Shown: positions 40,962-49,261, numbered from the stretch's first letter. The stretch: DNA of 64,000 nt from Pseudoflavonifractor sp. 524-17 (GCF_009935845.1 NZ_QWEK01000014.1:1-64000); one strand, 5' to 3'. A program made the numbers and translations. The notes: generated from the sequence alone by a model not told the origin.

Positions 40962-41225
40962 CTAAGTGGCTGTGGCAATACCAGAATTAGAACTGCTTTT
41001 CACTTTCTTGTAGATGCCAAGAGGATTGTACTTGATAATATCATCAATGGCACGTTCCATTTCCTGCTCGTTCTCAGCATCAGAGAGCTGATCGGAAGTG
41101 CGGGCGATACGGGCCAAATACGAGCACGAGTGGTAGCCTTTATCCTCATCAAAGCGATACCAGGCCTCTGGCTGTGTAAAAGGGTCATACGGATTATCTA
41201 CTGTGGTCAGCGCACATTGCGTCAT
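40962..41225 (-). CDS. Conserved small phage protein next to the RNA polymerase gene
   Basis: 87 aa. MTQCALTTVDNPYDPFTQPEAWYRFDEDKGYHSCSYLARIARTSDQLSDAENEQEMERAIDDIIKYNPLGIYKKV. The ALTTVDNPYDPF and YLARIA motifs recur in phages that also carry the YonO-like gene directly upstream. Function unknown; a partner of the polymerase is possible. Confidence 0.6.
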   Translation of the reverse strand: MTQCALTTVDNPYDPFTQPEAWYRFDEDKGYHSCSYLARIARTSDQLSDAENEQEMERAIDDIIKYNPLGIYKKVKSSSNSGIATAT

Positions 41226-41241
41226 TTACTCTCACTTCCCT

Positions 41242-43935
41242 TCACTCATTCAGATACTTTGAAACGGCAGAAGTCGAAATTCCTAAAGTCTCAGCGATCT
41301 CCGCATTTGTGTGACCAGAGTTTGCCAAAGCCTTGATGCGGTTGATACGAGCTTGTGACAACTGTGTCGTTGCTCTTGGTGTGGCGCGCTCTCTGACCGT
41401 TTTTGGCTCCGCATAACGTAGAATCTCGCTTAATGTTGTGTCAGAAATCGCGCCTGCTTGAATGGCTGTCCACTCGCCGTCGCTGATGGTAATACGAGTT
41501 CGTTTGCCGCTTGCGCCGGTGGCAGCTCTTGCGTCATTGATGGCAGCACGGCGAATCTTGGCGATTTCGTCTTTGTCGGTGATGTTGTTGTCCTGCACTT
41601 TTATCTTGACACGGGCGTTGGCAATCCGTTGTGCCTCACGCTCACGAGGCGCATTCAGCTGAGCCACACGAAGCGCCGATGTAAGCCGGGTTACCTCAGG
41701 TTCAAAGGCTTTGGCGGCGCTGGCAGAACGCTTCAACGTGGGCGTTGCTTTGTACTCACGCCTTGCCTGATTGGCTAAGCCCTTCATTCGATTGGCATGT
41801 TCCGCATAGGCCTCTTCCTGAAGTGTACCAGAGGACAGTTTACGGACATCATCCAGCATCTCAATGCGGTTGACCTTGGTGGTGGCCTTGACCGTTTTTC
41901 CGCTTTCTGGGTCAATATAGGTTCTGCCAGACTCCTTATAGATTACCTTGCCGGTAACAGGGTCAATCACACCGCTCCCCCGCCGTTCCGGCACGTCAAT
42001 GGTCTGCTTTCTACGGGACAGCAGCGTGGAGGCCCCACCCCGTTCCTTCCCATCCTCACCGGTATACCCTTGGTAACGTTTGCGAAGCTCGGGGATACCG
42101 TTATCCTTTTCTGACTGCCGGTAGTCCAGCTTGTGCTTGGCCGCGTCAATGACCACCATACTGTGTTTGACCGCTCTGGCAATCTCGCTCTCGGGAGCCC
42201 CCTTCAGGGTCATGTCGGTGATAAGGTTTGAAATCTCCCCCATCTGACGCTGTGTAGCGGCGCCTTTGGAGAGTAGCCGGACTCCAGTCTTTCCCTCAGT
42301 GGAGTACTGTGTCTTTGGGTCGAAGCCCTCCAAATCTTTCAGGGCGGGAGTTGATTGAATCTTCACCCCTCTACCAGTAGGAATGACAACGACTTGGTCG
42401 CCGTCGAAGTCCGCACCGGACAACCGTTCCGCAACCTTGGGATTGATTCCCACGGCATCGCGAATGTTCTTGCCAAGAATAGAGATTGCTGAGGGGTTCT
42501 TGTTGTTGACGGTAAGAACAGGAATCTCAAACGTGCCGCCATGGGGATAGCGAACCAAAGCGACCTGCTCGCCATCTCGATAGTTAGGGGCAAAGATCTC
42601 AGTCTCTTTCATCGCGTTGAGTGGAAGAATAACCTGGGTGCTCTGTCTGGGGAGAGCGGCAGCTTTCAGATGTACGGCGGCGGAATCACACTCATCGGCG
42701 AAGTCCAACAGCAGCTTTCGTTTAACGGTCGGGTTAGTCAGGGCGCAGATCTCAGCGAACTCATCGGCGGCATCCGCATAGGTCAAGTCTAACTGCTTCC
42801 GAATGAGCTGAATCGGCTGCTTAGAAAGAAACTGGGAAGACAAGTTTTTGCTCATCTTATCCCAGTCGCCCTCTTCTTTTAACTTGTTGATCGCCGACAG
42901 CCTTTCCGTTCCATCCGCATCGATGTAGTGGCTCTGCCCATTCGCTTTAATAAGTGCGCCAAACGGATTATCCGGGTCATCCTGGATTGGCTTCATGACA
43001 TCCATCTTCGGAGTTCCAGACCGCTTGTTGGTGTTGAACACGATGTCAGCGCCGTCAGGCATCTCATCGGAGTACATCGCCATACCCTTGAGGTAGTGGG
43101 TCCCGTCAACAAGGATACGGACCTGAGCGTAGTGGGAGTCGCCCAGATCCAGGTCGGCCACGCCGCGCCGAATCTCAATGACGCCATCTTTCAGTGTTCC
43201 TCCCTCGTCGCCATAGAGGATCTTCACCCGACTGGAATCAATGCTGGCTGGATACTCTCGCTTGTCCCAGGAGTCTCCGCCATCAGCCGAATGGTACTCA
43301 CCGATGGACTTCACCAAGTCAAGGTTCTGGTAGACCTCCCTCTGGTCAATTTCAGGAACGGAGATGACGGGTGTAATGGTCCTCTTCTTCGGATCCGTGA
43401 CTTGCGGAACACCGACACCATAACGGTTGTAGCCTTCTGTTTCCAGAATAAAAAGAGCCTCTTGTAGAACACCAGTCGATACGCCGAGTGTGCGCTCAAC
43501 ACCGGTTCCCACATCCAATGCCCCTTTCTCAGCAAGTTCTTTCTTTAGAATTTCAGCCGTAGCACGAGCCTTGTTTTTGTTTTCGGCAGTGCTCTCATTC
43601 AGCAGGGCCCGAACAGAGGAGTCGTTCTTGAATCCCATGATGGACGCGATCTCATCAAGGGTCTTCCCATCATCCCGCAGCGACCTGGCCCGGTCAGCTT
43701 GGAGAGCTCTGCGCTCATGCTTAGCGACGCGAACCTGCATACGCAAGTCGGTGGTAGAGAGACCAATTTCCTGGGCAATTTCCTTCTCGCTCTTACCAAG
43801 TCTCTGGAGCTCTTCCACACGGCTGAGGAAGTCACCGCCATGCTGGTAAGGATTCTCGCCAGAGCCCCAGGGATAACGCCCAGAACGCCGCTTAACACCG
43901 TAGTGAATCAGAATATCTTCCTGAATGGGATTCAT
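41242..43935 (-). CDS. YonO/QDE-1-like single-subunit RNA polymerase with tag-like N-terminus
   Basis: 897 aa. LSGADFDGDQVVVIPT (DFDGD at residues 509-513) is the catalytic Mg-binding motif shared by multisubunit RNA polymerases (NADFDGDQM in beta-prime), QDE-1 and phage YonO; the size equals that of YonO (~900 aa). The region ~425-470 (RQSTQVILPLNAMKETEIFAPNY) fits the companion double-psi barrel. Helix-turn-helix segments lie near 38-66, 86-112 and at the C-terminus (HTNAEIAETLGISTSAVSKYL). The N-terminus IHYGVKRRSGRYPWGSG resembles the head-protein tag, so it may be packaged in the virion and transcribe early or late genes. Confidence 0.8.
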   Translation of the reverse strand: MNPIQEDILIHYGVKRRSGRYPWGSGENPYQHGGDFLSRVEELQRLGKSEKEIAQEIGLSTTDLRMQVRVAKHERRALQADRARSLRDDGKTLDEIASIMGFKNDSSVRALLNESTAENKNKARATAEILKKELAEKGALDVGTGVERTLGVSTGVLQEALFILETEGYNRYGVGVPQVTDPKKRTITPVISVPEIDQREVYQNLDLVKSIGEYHSADGGDSWDKREYPASIDSSRVKILYGDEGGTLKDGVIEIRRGVADLDLGDSHYAQVRILVDGTHYLKGMAMYSDEMPDGADIVFNTNKRSGTPKMDVMKPIQDDPDNPFGALIKANGQSHYIDADGTERLSAINKLKEEGDWDKMSKNLSSQFLSKQPIQLIRKQLDLTYADAADEFAEICALTNPTVKRKLLLDFADECDSAAVHLKAAALPRQSTQVILPLNAMKETEIFAPNYRDGEQVALVRYPHGGTFEIPVLTVNNKNPSAISILGKNIRDAVGINPKVAERLSGADFDGDQVVVIPTGRGVKIQSTPALKDLEGFDPKTQYSTEGKTGVRLLSKGAATQRQMGEISNLITDMTLKGAPESEIARAVKHSMVVIDAAKHKLDYRQSEKDNGIPELRKRYQGYTGEDGKERGGASTLLSRRKQTIDVPERRGSGVIDPVTGKVIYKESGRTYIDPESGKTVKATTKVNRIEMLDDVRKLSSGTLQEEAYAEHANRMKGLANQARREYKATPTLKRSASAAKAFEPEVTRLTSALRVAQLNAPREREAQRIANARVKIKVQDNNITDKDEIAKIRRAAINDARAATGASGKRTRITISDGEWTAIQAGAISDTTLSEILRYAEPKTVRERATPRATTQLSQARINRIKALANSGHTNAEIAETLGISTSAVSKYLNE

Positions 43936-43938
43936 GGC

Positions 43939-44496
43939 TTACTCCTCCTGGTCTTTGACTTTGTTTATAACTCTGTCAAATGTGACAATCTTATCCATGA
44001 TAGGAAGAATATCGGCAACCGTTGGATTGTGAAACAGGACTTGATCGTTCTGATAAATGCGGAGTTCCATCTCAATTTCACTAGGTTTGATATGATACTC
44101 TAGACAGAACAGAGCAGCATAGACCATTAGCTGCTCCATGTGAGTGGCTGTCTCGCCGGTCTTTAAATCATGGATACGAAGCATATTGTTTCGGAAGGAT
44201 ATCGCGTCCGTGGTTCCAAAACAGTTTGGCGAGTAGTAAAGGATTTGTTCCGGCGTCATTTTGAAGCCGATAGCGTCGTTCACATACATGTTGAGTGTCT
44301 TGTGAGATTTGGGCAGTTTTTGTCCGAGGGTGATACACTGAGCGGCAAACGCATGGAGCATAGTGCCCTTTTGTGTTGCCAGAAATTTTGCGTAGGCATC
44401 TGCTACCTTTTCCTCGCTGTAGTTGATCCAATGGTACTTACTTGCACCAAGAAATGCGTGCTGTCCCTCAAGGTTTGAATGCCTGTTGAAGTTCAT
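43939..44496 (-). CDS. PD-(D/E)XK nuclease (RecB/Cas4-like)
   Basis: 185 aa from ATG 44496 (AAAGGAGGTATTGG). KGTMLHAFAAQCI, FGTTDAISFRNNMLRIHDLKTGETATHMEQLMVYAALFCLEYHI contains the conserved D (GTTDA), D-x-K (IHDLKTG) and the Q-Y-like helix of the RecB exonuclease family. Probably a recombination exonuclease. It overlaps the VRR-NUC-like gene by 29 bp. Confidence 0.78.
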   Translation of the reverse strand: MNFNRHSNLEGQHAFLGASKYHWINYSEEKVADAYAKFLATQKGTMLHAFAAQCITLGQKLPKSHKTLNMYVNDAIGFKMTPEQILYYSPNCFGTTDAISFRNNMLRIHDLKTGETATHMEQLMVYAALFCLEYHIKPSEIEMELRIYQNDQVLFHNPTVADILPIMDKIVTFDRVINKVKDQEE

Positions 44497-44767
44497 CCAA
44501 TACCTCCTTTTGATTTTCAGGAGAGATGAACCTGGAGAAAGACATCTCGTCCATCTTCCCAACATAGTATTCTTGGTTCGGCTGCCTCTTGGCCTTTGCA
44601 GACCTCTTGCATTCCAGGGAGGCCCATTTCTTTCCGTAGAGAACGAGCAGATCGGGGATGCCCTGAATCCGATCCATCTTGAAAACCATACAGCCGGGAA
44701 AGAGCTTCTTCAGGGTTTCAATGAGCCTGTCCTGAAATCCGCTCTCCAGCTTGTTACTTCTGGCCAC
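44468..44767 (-). CDS. VRR-NUC-like nuclease
   Basis: 99 aa from GTG 44767 (GGGAGG upstream). ESGFQDRLIETLKKLFPGCMVFKMDRIQGIPDLLVLYGKKWASLECKRSAKAKRQPNQEYYVGKMDEMSF has the VRR-NUC catalytic set: Glu in the first helix, G-IPDLLVL and LECK. Such phage nucleases may resolve branched DNA. Confidence 0.8.
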   Translation of the reverse strand: MARSNKLESGFQDRLIETLKKLFPGCMVFKMDRIQGIPDLLVLYGKKWASLECKRSAKAKRQPNQEYYVGKMDEMSFSRFISPENQKEVLDELQQAFKP

Positions 44768-44971
44768 GAAACAGCCTCCCTTCCTTCCTTTCCTGATAAA
44801 GATAATAGAAAGAATAGAAAATGTGCGACACATCTCTCTCCTCTCCATAAAAGAGGCTGTTTTTTTCGCGGAAGAAAAAAGAGTTTAACAAACTCCCAAC
44901 TTTTCTGAATGTTATGTAACAGTTTCCGTAATCTTTCCTTATTTCTCCGCTTTCTATTTGGTCAAACGCGC

Positions 44972-45004
44972 AAAAAAAGCCGAGATACTATTAAGCATCT
45001 CGGC
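44972..45004 (-). terminator. Strong terminator after the 342-aa gene
   Basis: GCCGAGAT / ATCTCGGC perfect arms with a 10-nt loop, followed on the minus strand by TTTTTTTG. It ends a unit containing only the 45019-46047 gene. Confidence 0.88.
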
Positions 45005-45018
45005 AGATTAAAACTCTA

Positions 45019-46047
45019 TTAAGCTATTTTTAAGTATATAGCCCCATCGGCCGTCATGTAGTACTCAGCCTTTTGTATTGATGCATTTAGAGCTGTTCGT
45101 AATGACCTTCTTAGTTCCGACTCTTCTCCACGGTTTAGCAACTCCATTAAATCATTGATTTGTTTCTCAATAACCGTTTTGTCTAATTTCTTAAATAGTG
45201 GTCCTTTCGCACTATCAACCAAAACCTTAAGTGCAGAGAAGCTGCTTAACATTCGCTTTTCACATTTATCAATGTAGATTGAAATATCATTTTCGACATA
45301 CTTAAGATATTCATCATCGTGGTTCTGTGCATAGTACACTTCGAGCAAACTGCTCATACCGTAAAGTTGTATGGAAAATTCAAGGCTCTCTCTAATTTGA
45401 AACGCTTTTTCCACTAAGCCGCTGATGTCTTTTCCGTCCTTAATCCCGATAGTCGAGTCCAAATCTCTCATATAGAACTCAATGTCTTTCATAGCAATCT
45501 TCTTTGAATTATGGAGACTCCCAATCATCGCAGCTCGCTGATGTTCATGCGTCATGATAGAACTAAAATTACGATAGGCATATTTTACAAAATTTGCTTC
45601 GGCCATCAGTTCCGCTTTCTTATCCCCATACAGAAATTCCAATATTTTATCTATGCCCATCCGCATCATTTTCATTTCATCATGAAGCTGCTTGAGAAAA
45701 TATTGGCTTGACGCAATAGACATTGCTGTAAAACAGCCCAAGACCATAGCCTGAGGCGCAAGAGATTGAAGCGAAGCTGTTCCAGCAATCTGGCTGTTCT
45801 CACCAATAATTGTGGTGGTGAATCCGCCGCGCTTCAATTCCATCAGCTTTCCAGAGATACCTTTGGGAAAGCTAATTGTATAAAACTGTGTCATAACATC
45901 AGCAGCTGCTACGGACGGCAAGTGTTGCAACAAAGCTCCAACTTGCATCTGTTGATCTGGGGCAAGTTCTAGTTTACGAAACCCATTTGCTTCAGAAACA
46001 TCGACAGGAGCATTGCATGGAACTACGCCGAAAGTGTTTTCGTCCAT
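45019..46047 (-). CDS. Unknown 342-aa protein in its own transcription unit
   Basis: MDENTFGVVPCNAPVDVSEANGFRKLELAPDQQMQVGALLQHLP, then GGFTTTIIGENSQIAGTASLQSLAPQAMVLGCFTAMSIASSQYFLKQLHDEMKMMRMGIDKILEFL. Residues ~80-115 are moderately hydrophobic; the C-terminal 200 residues are helical and charged. No family recognised. It has a monocistronic layout (own leader with palindromes, strong terminator) and AT-richer DNA than its neighbours, as for a moron gene or anti-host factor. Confidence 0.6.
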   Translation of the reverse strand: MDENTFGVVPCNAPVDVSEANGFRKLELAPDQQMQVGALLQHLPSVAAADVMTQFYTISFPKGISGKLMELKRGGFTTTIIGENSQIAGTASLQSLAPQAMVLGCFTAMSIASSQYFLKQLHDEMKMMRMGIDKILEFLYGDKKAELMAEANFVKYAYRNFSSIMTHEHQRAAMIGSLHNSKKIAMKDIEFYMRDLDSTIGIKDGKDISGLVEKAFQIRESLEFSIQLYGMSSLLEVYYAQNHDDEYLKYVENDISIYIDKCEKRMLSSFSALKVLVDSAKGPLFKKLDKTVIEKQINDLMELLNRGEESELRRSLRTALNASIQKAEYYMTADGAIYLKIA

Positions 46048-46089
46048 TTCAGCACCACCTTTTAAACTTATAGATCACCAAAAGAGTTT

Positions 46090-46130
46090 GTGGATTGATC
46101 CCAATCCACACGGCAAGGGTACCCTTGCCG
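46090..46130. promoter_or_regulatory. Two adjacent palindromes, probable operator
   Basis: GTGGATTG-atcc-CAATCCAC (46090-46109) and the perfect 20-bp palindrome CGGCAAGGGT/ACCCTTGCCG (46111-46130) sit in the leader of the 342-aa gene, downstream of a TGGTATACT extended -10 box (minus strand, ~46150-46158). Likely binding sites of a repressor. Confidence 0.6.
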
Positions 46131-46230
46131 AAAACTTTCCTTGAGCCTTGTATTTCGAGTATACCACATTTGCAAAAGAAAAGAAAGAGCAGATCTCGCG
46201 GAGCCGTAAATTTTTGCTAAAAATGCCTCT

Positions 46231-46505
46231 CTGGCCAAAAGCCCACTTTTTTTCGCTAATTATATATAATTATTACTTTTTTCTTCGTATTAAATAAAGA
46301 AAAAAGTGGGAAAGTGGCCACAAACCCAGCAAGCCGTTGTGGCGCAAGGGTTTCGGGCTGGCCAATTTTAAAATAAAACTGGCCAAAAGCCCACTTTTTT
46401 TGGCCAAAAACATCCGTACACTCTCCAAAAACGCCTCAATTTCAAGTAAGTGGCCAAAACAAACTGGCCAAAGCCCACTTTCGGACAGTAAAAGTGGCCA
46501 CAAAT
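46231..46505. repeat. Iteron-like repeat cluster, candidate phage origin
   Basis: CTGGCCAAAAGCCCACTTT or close forms at 46231, 46379 and 46464; inverted GTGGGAAAGTGGCCACAAA at 46307-46325 and AAAGTGGCCACAAA at 46492-46505; AGTGGCCAAAA at 46449. A very AT-rich stretch (46256-46300) lies between. No gene in 46131-46530. Repeated short motifs next to an AT-rich block look like a replication origin. Confidence 0.6.
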
Positions 46506-46530
46506 TTTCCTAACTTTCAGACATAAAAGC

Positions 46531-46566
46531 GGCCCAGTTCTATCTAACCTAAGATAGAACCGGGCC
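46531..46566 (-). terminator. Terminator after the ADP-ribosylation module
   Basis: GGCCCGGTTCTATCT / AGATAGAACTGGGCC (one G-U-compatible mismatch) with a 6-nt loop, then GCTTTTATG on the minus strand, 17 bp after the stop of the 46583 gene. Confidence 0.82.
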
Positions 46567-46582
46567 AAAATTGCGCCCTTTA

Positions 46583-47023
46583 TCAAGTGGAATTCATCCA
46601 TTCTTCAAAAATATCTGCGACATTCCTGACATCTTGCTCATGACCAACTGGATATAGGGCTAAAATCCGTTCAACTGAAATCTTCTTCAATATTCGCATA
46701 AAGGAAATGCTACTCTTCCATTGAAAATACGCAAGCACCCAACCAGCCCAATACTCCGGTGATTTTTGAGCATAGAATTCATGGGGATATTCATATTCCG
46801 GAAGACATAAGTCCTCAAGGACGAAGTTCACCAACTCTGCTCCGTTGCATCCAGCCACATATTTAGGGTAGCCAGATTCAAACATTAAAGCAACTCTAGA
46901 TTTGGCAAATAGAGCGCAAAATGATGCAATATCCTCATTACAAGTGTTGGACACCCAATCAAACGCATGTCCTAAAACATCTTGCGCCGAATCAAGATAT
47001 AGTTTACTGTAGGCGCGGGTCAC
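46583..47023 (-). CDS. DUF3990-associated partner protein
   Basis: 146 aa, GTG start overlapping the DUF3990 gene by 20 bp. MTRAYSKLYLDSAQDVLGHAFDWVSNTCNEDIASFCALFAKSRVALMFESGYPKYVAGCNGAELVNFVLED is a family regularly found beside DUF3990 genes, as I recall. Helical, acidic, with no enzyme motif. Candidate antitoxin or substrate adaptor. Confidence 0.6.
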   Translation of the reverse strand: MTRAYSKLYLDSAQDVLGHAFDWVSNTCNEDIASFCALFAKSRVALMFESGYPKYVAGCNGAELVNFVLEDLCLPEYEYPHEFYAQKSPEYWAGWVLAYFQWKSSISFMRILKKISVERILALYPVGHEQDVRNVADIFEEWMNST

Positions 47024-47675
47024 TTGCAGTCATTCCCTCCCTAATAATATCGATCATAAAGATACCTGTGCTGTAGGTCGCATCTTTTGATAATTCCTGG
47101 TATATTTTTCTGGCCTCCTTATCACGTTCTTTGGCTTGTTTAGTATATCGCTTTGATTGTGCAGGGAGATTACCAGTGTATGCTATTTGCTTAAAAGCCT
47201 TTTCGCTCTTCAGCACAATTTGTTCACCAAGAGCACCAAGGTACATCGCCTTTTTCAGCTGTTCCAAAGAGATTCCATTGCTTACGAAATTTTTCGCAAA
47301 GGTAAAATAGGAATCGTCGGCTCGATATCCACGAACGATATCATACTTCTCTGGCGAAACAAAGAAATTTCTTTTCAAGTAATCCTTTGCCTCTTTTGAT
47401 ATACTTCCGTTTTCCCAATAAGAACGATATCTAGCTAAAATGGCGAGCCATGTCAAAATTCCATACTCCTCTGAGTTTAGATCAAGAACTCTGAGTCCAG
47501 AAAGATCAAGTTGATAAATGTTTGCAAATCCATCCGAACCCTTGGCACAGGCCCATTCCTTGGCAAGCTCAGGGTTTTCCGTACAATAAAAACCTCGCCC
47601 GTAATCATTTGTAGTTTTTCCCTTTCCAAGGATAGGTAGATCGATAATGCTTGTCGAGCCATGATATACAATCAT
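47004..47675 (-). CDS. DUF3990 putative ADP-ribosyltransferase
   Basis: 223 aa. IVYHGSTSIIDLPILGKGKTTNDYGRGFYCTENPELAKEWA has the ART pattern: the HGS motif binds NAD, and DYGRGFY(C/T)TEN is the second core segment; GALGEQIVLKSEKAF provides the late Glu/Gln-x-Glu-like element (GEQIV). DUF3990 belongs to the ART superfamily. The NADAR gene 45 bp upstream would undo ADP-ribosylation, suggesting a modification/reversal or toxin/antitoxin module. Confidence 0.75.
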   Translation of the reverse strand: MIVYHGSTSIIDLPILGKGKTTNDYGRGFYCTENPELAKEWACAKGSDGFANIYQLDLSGLRVLDLNSEEYGILTWLAILARYRSYWENGSISKEAKDYLKRNFFVSPEKYDIVRGYRADDSYFTFAKNFVSNGISLEQLKKAMYLGALGEQIVLKSEKAFKQIAYTGNLPAQSKRYTKQAKERDKEARKIYQELSKDATYSTGIFMIDIIREGMTASDPRLQ

Positions 47676-47720
47676 TCTTATACACCTCCATGGCTATTAT
47701 ACCGGACACAAGCATATTTT

Positions 47721-48146
47721 TCAACTCGTCATCATCAGTTCACGCCGGACTTGCATCAGAATCTTCCCAAGATGATTCTCTCCGACACCGTGGCAGACTC
47801 CCCATACTCTATCTCCCCAGGTATTTCCCTCAATCAGTTCTGCATCACCAGTCTGAAGGAGTTTGCTAAGCAAATCGGGATTTTGAGAAAACTTCTCTTT
47901 ACAGACTTGATACATTACATCATACTTTATGGTCCCCCAGTCAGGCCGAAGATTTACTTTCTGACCAAGTCTTTTTGCGCTTCTTGGGTCCAAATCACGG
48001 AACTCCTGCATTCTTTCAGGACATTTTGCCGCCTGGAAAGCGGCTTCATTATTTTCAAATCGAATACCCTGATAAATAACAGGCGCAATATAAAAATTAC
48101 TGAGGAAAAAGTACTCCCCTTTGAATTCTTTGATTGCTCTAACCAT
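47721..48146 (-). CDS. NADAR family (YbiA-like) protein
   Basis: 141 aa. FKGEYFFLSNFYIAPVIYQGIRFENNEAAFQAAKCPERMQEFRDLDPRSAKRLGQKVNLRPDWGTIKYDVMYQVCKEKFSQNPDLLSKLLQTGDAELIEGNTWGDRVWGV is a full NADAR signature (LSNF, E-AFQA-K, W...K...M, L..T....L.E....D..WG). NADARs hydrolyse N-glycosidic ADP-ribose adducts; some act as antitoxins that remove ADP-ribose from guanine in DNA. Same operon as DUF3990. Confidence 0.88.
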   Translation of the reverse strand: MVRAIKEFKGEYFFLSNFYIAPVIYQGIRFENNEAAFQAAKCPERMQEFRDLDPRSAKRLGQKVNLRPDWGTIKYDVMYQVCKEKFSQNPDLLSKLLQTGDAELIEGNTWGDRVWGVCHGVGENHLGKILMQVRRELMMTS

Positions 48147-48212
48147 ATCGATATCTCCTGTAATCGGTTTTTATAGCAACTATACCATTAACCGGCCCTA
48201 ATGTCTACCCTC

Positions 48213-48410
48213 TCACCTCCAGACCTTTCCACTTTTCTTATCCACTAAAACGATAGGACCACGAATCTCGAAACCCGCCACGTCACAGATATTCAGAATG
48301 ACCTTGCGTAGCTTCAGAAAACGCGCTTCATCTCGGGCGATGTTCCTCATGGCTGCATAAACAGTCGGATCGGAATAACCCTCCGAGTTTTTTCTGGCAT
48401 TTGCGGCCAA
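48213..48410 (-). CDS. Small conserved phage protein
   Basis: 65 aa, TTG start (GGGGTGATTAACTT). MAANARKNSEGYSDPTVYAAMRNIARDEARFLKLRKVILNICDVAGFEIRGPIVLVDKKSGKVWR. NSEGYSDPTVYAA is a pattern seen in many Firmicutes phages. Function unknown. Confidence 0.65.
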   Translation of the reverse strand: MAANARKNSEGYSDPTVYAAMRNIARDEARFLKLRKVILNICDVAGFEIRGPIVLVDKKSGKVWR

Positions 48411-48417
48411 AAGTTAA

Positions 48418-48747
48418 TCACCCCGTTTCCTTATGCCACTGCTCGACATCCACCCCGACTTGCTTCAGCATCTTGGTACAGAGCCAGACGTCATCTCCGG
48501 CATCCATCTCATACCGCTTGACCAGCTCATCGATGCAGACCCGGAAGCTGTCATAAAATTTCCTCAGCCTTTTGGGACCGAACCCAAACTGGTCGTGCAA
48601 CACCCACAGAATCATGGCGTCGATTTCGGCCAGATGCTTTTGGTCGTACTCGGCAAGCTGGCGCTGTATTTCTAAGTTCACAGCTTTTTTCTCGGCAGCG
48701 GACATTGCGCCTCCGAATATCCTTCCGCCCGCTTTCTTGACTCTCAT
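48418..48747 (-). CDS. Small phage protein (helical)
   Basis: 109 aa from ATG 48747 (GGAGGTTGCC). MRVKKAGGRIFGGAMSAAEKKAVNLEIQRQLAEYDQKHLAEIDAMILWVLHDQFGFGPKRLRKFYDSFRVCIDELVKRYEMDAGDDVWLCTKMLKQVGVDVEQWH is typical of a family I recall from Clostridia phages. No function assigned. Confidence 0.68.
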   Translation of the reverse strand: MRVKKAGGRIFGGAMSAAEKKAVNLEIQRQLAEYDQKHLAEIDAMILWVLHDQFGFGPKRLRKFYDSFRVCIDELVKRYEMDAGDDVWLCTKMLKQVGVDVEQWHKETG

Positions 48748-48913
48748 GGCAACCTCCAAGAATCCAGTTTTCCTTTGCGAAGAACATCGGTACAGCGATC
48801 ATTGCGATGAAGATCGTGGCCGTAGCATCGCCCTCCAAGAACATGACCGGCAGCGTGCAGGCGATGAGCAGGAGAGCGTAGAGCTTATTGCGGATCAGTT
48901 CCGGTTTGAACAT
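48551..48913 (-). CDS. Small membrane protein, 3' part overlapping the next gene
   Basis: From ATG 48913 (GAAGGAGTGAAAGCCCCG): MFKPELIRNKLYALLLIACTLPVMFLEGDATATIFIAMIAVPMFFAKENWI, two membrane helices, matches short (~50 aa) phage membrane proteins. The frame then stays open for ~70 further residues over the neighbouring gene, with no membrane or domain character. Probably the ancestral stop after KENWI was lost. Confidence 0.55.
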   Translation of the reverse strand: MFKPELIRNKLYALLLIACTLPVMFLEGDATATIFIAMIAVPMFFAKENWILGGCHESQESGRKDIRRRNVRCREKSCELRNTAPACRVRPKASGRNRRHDSVGVARPVWVRSQKAEEIL

Positions 48914-48921
48914 CGGGGCTT

Positions 48922-49248
48922 TCACTCCTTCTTCAAAGATATGTAGGATTCGCCGTTGGCGCACAGGGTGACATATTCTTCATGCTCCATCTCCAGAATG
49001 GTCATGATGGCGTAGTTAGCCAGGTCCATCAGCGTGTCCCGAATGGACTCATCCGTAACCTGCTGGCCGCCAGACTGAGTCAGGGTCTTGAAGCGGCTGA
49101 ACTTGTCCCCCAGGCGGATGCGCGGCATCGCCATGCCCTCTTCAACAAAGGTCTGGTGGAAGCTGTCGCCGTAGTCATGGTTCTTGCGAGCATACAAGGC
49201 GTTCAATTCATCGCAGATGGCCTTATGCTTGACAACTTTTTCATTCAT
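48922..49248 (-). CDS. DUF1599 (nucleotide modification associated domain 1) protein
   Basis: 108 aa. CDELNALYARKNHDYGDSFHQTFVEEGMAMPRIRLGDKFSRFKTL...SIRDTLMDLANYAIMTILEME is the DUF1599 pattern: NHDYGDS and D-L-NYA helix. Related to the MazG-like all-alpha fold and linked to modified-nucleotide biology in phages. Confidence 0.83.
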   Translation of the reverse strand: MNEKVVKHKAICDELNALYARKNHDYGDSFHQTFVEEGMAMPRIRLGDKFSRFKTLTQSGGQQVTDESIRDTLMDLANYAIMTILEMEHEEYVTLCANGESYISLKKE

Positions 49249-49261
49249 GGTGACGCCCTCC

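Noticed and set aside
46273-46601. Two small minus-strand frames in the repeat island
   Set aside because: They arise from translated iteron-like repeats, lack ribosome sites and run across the terminator.
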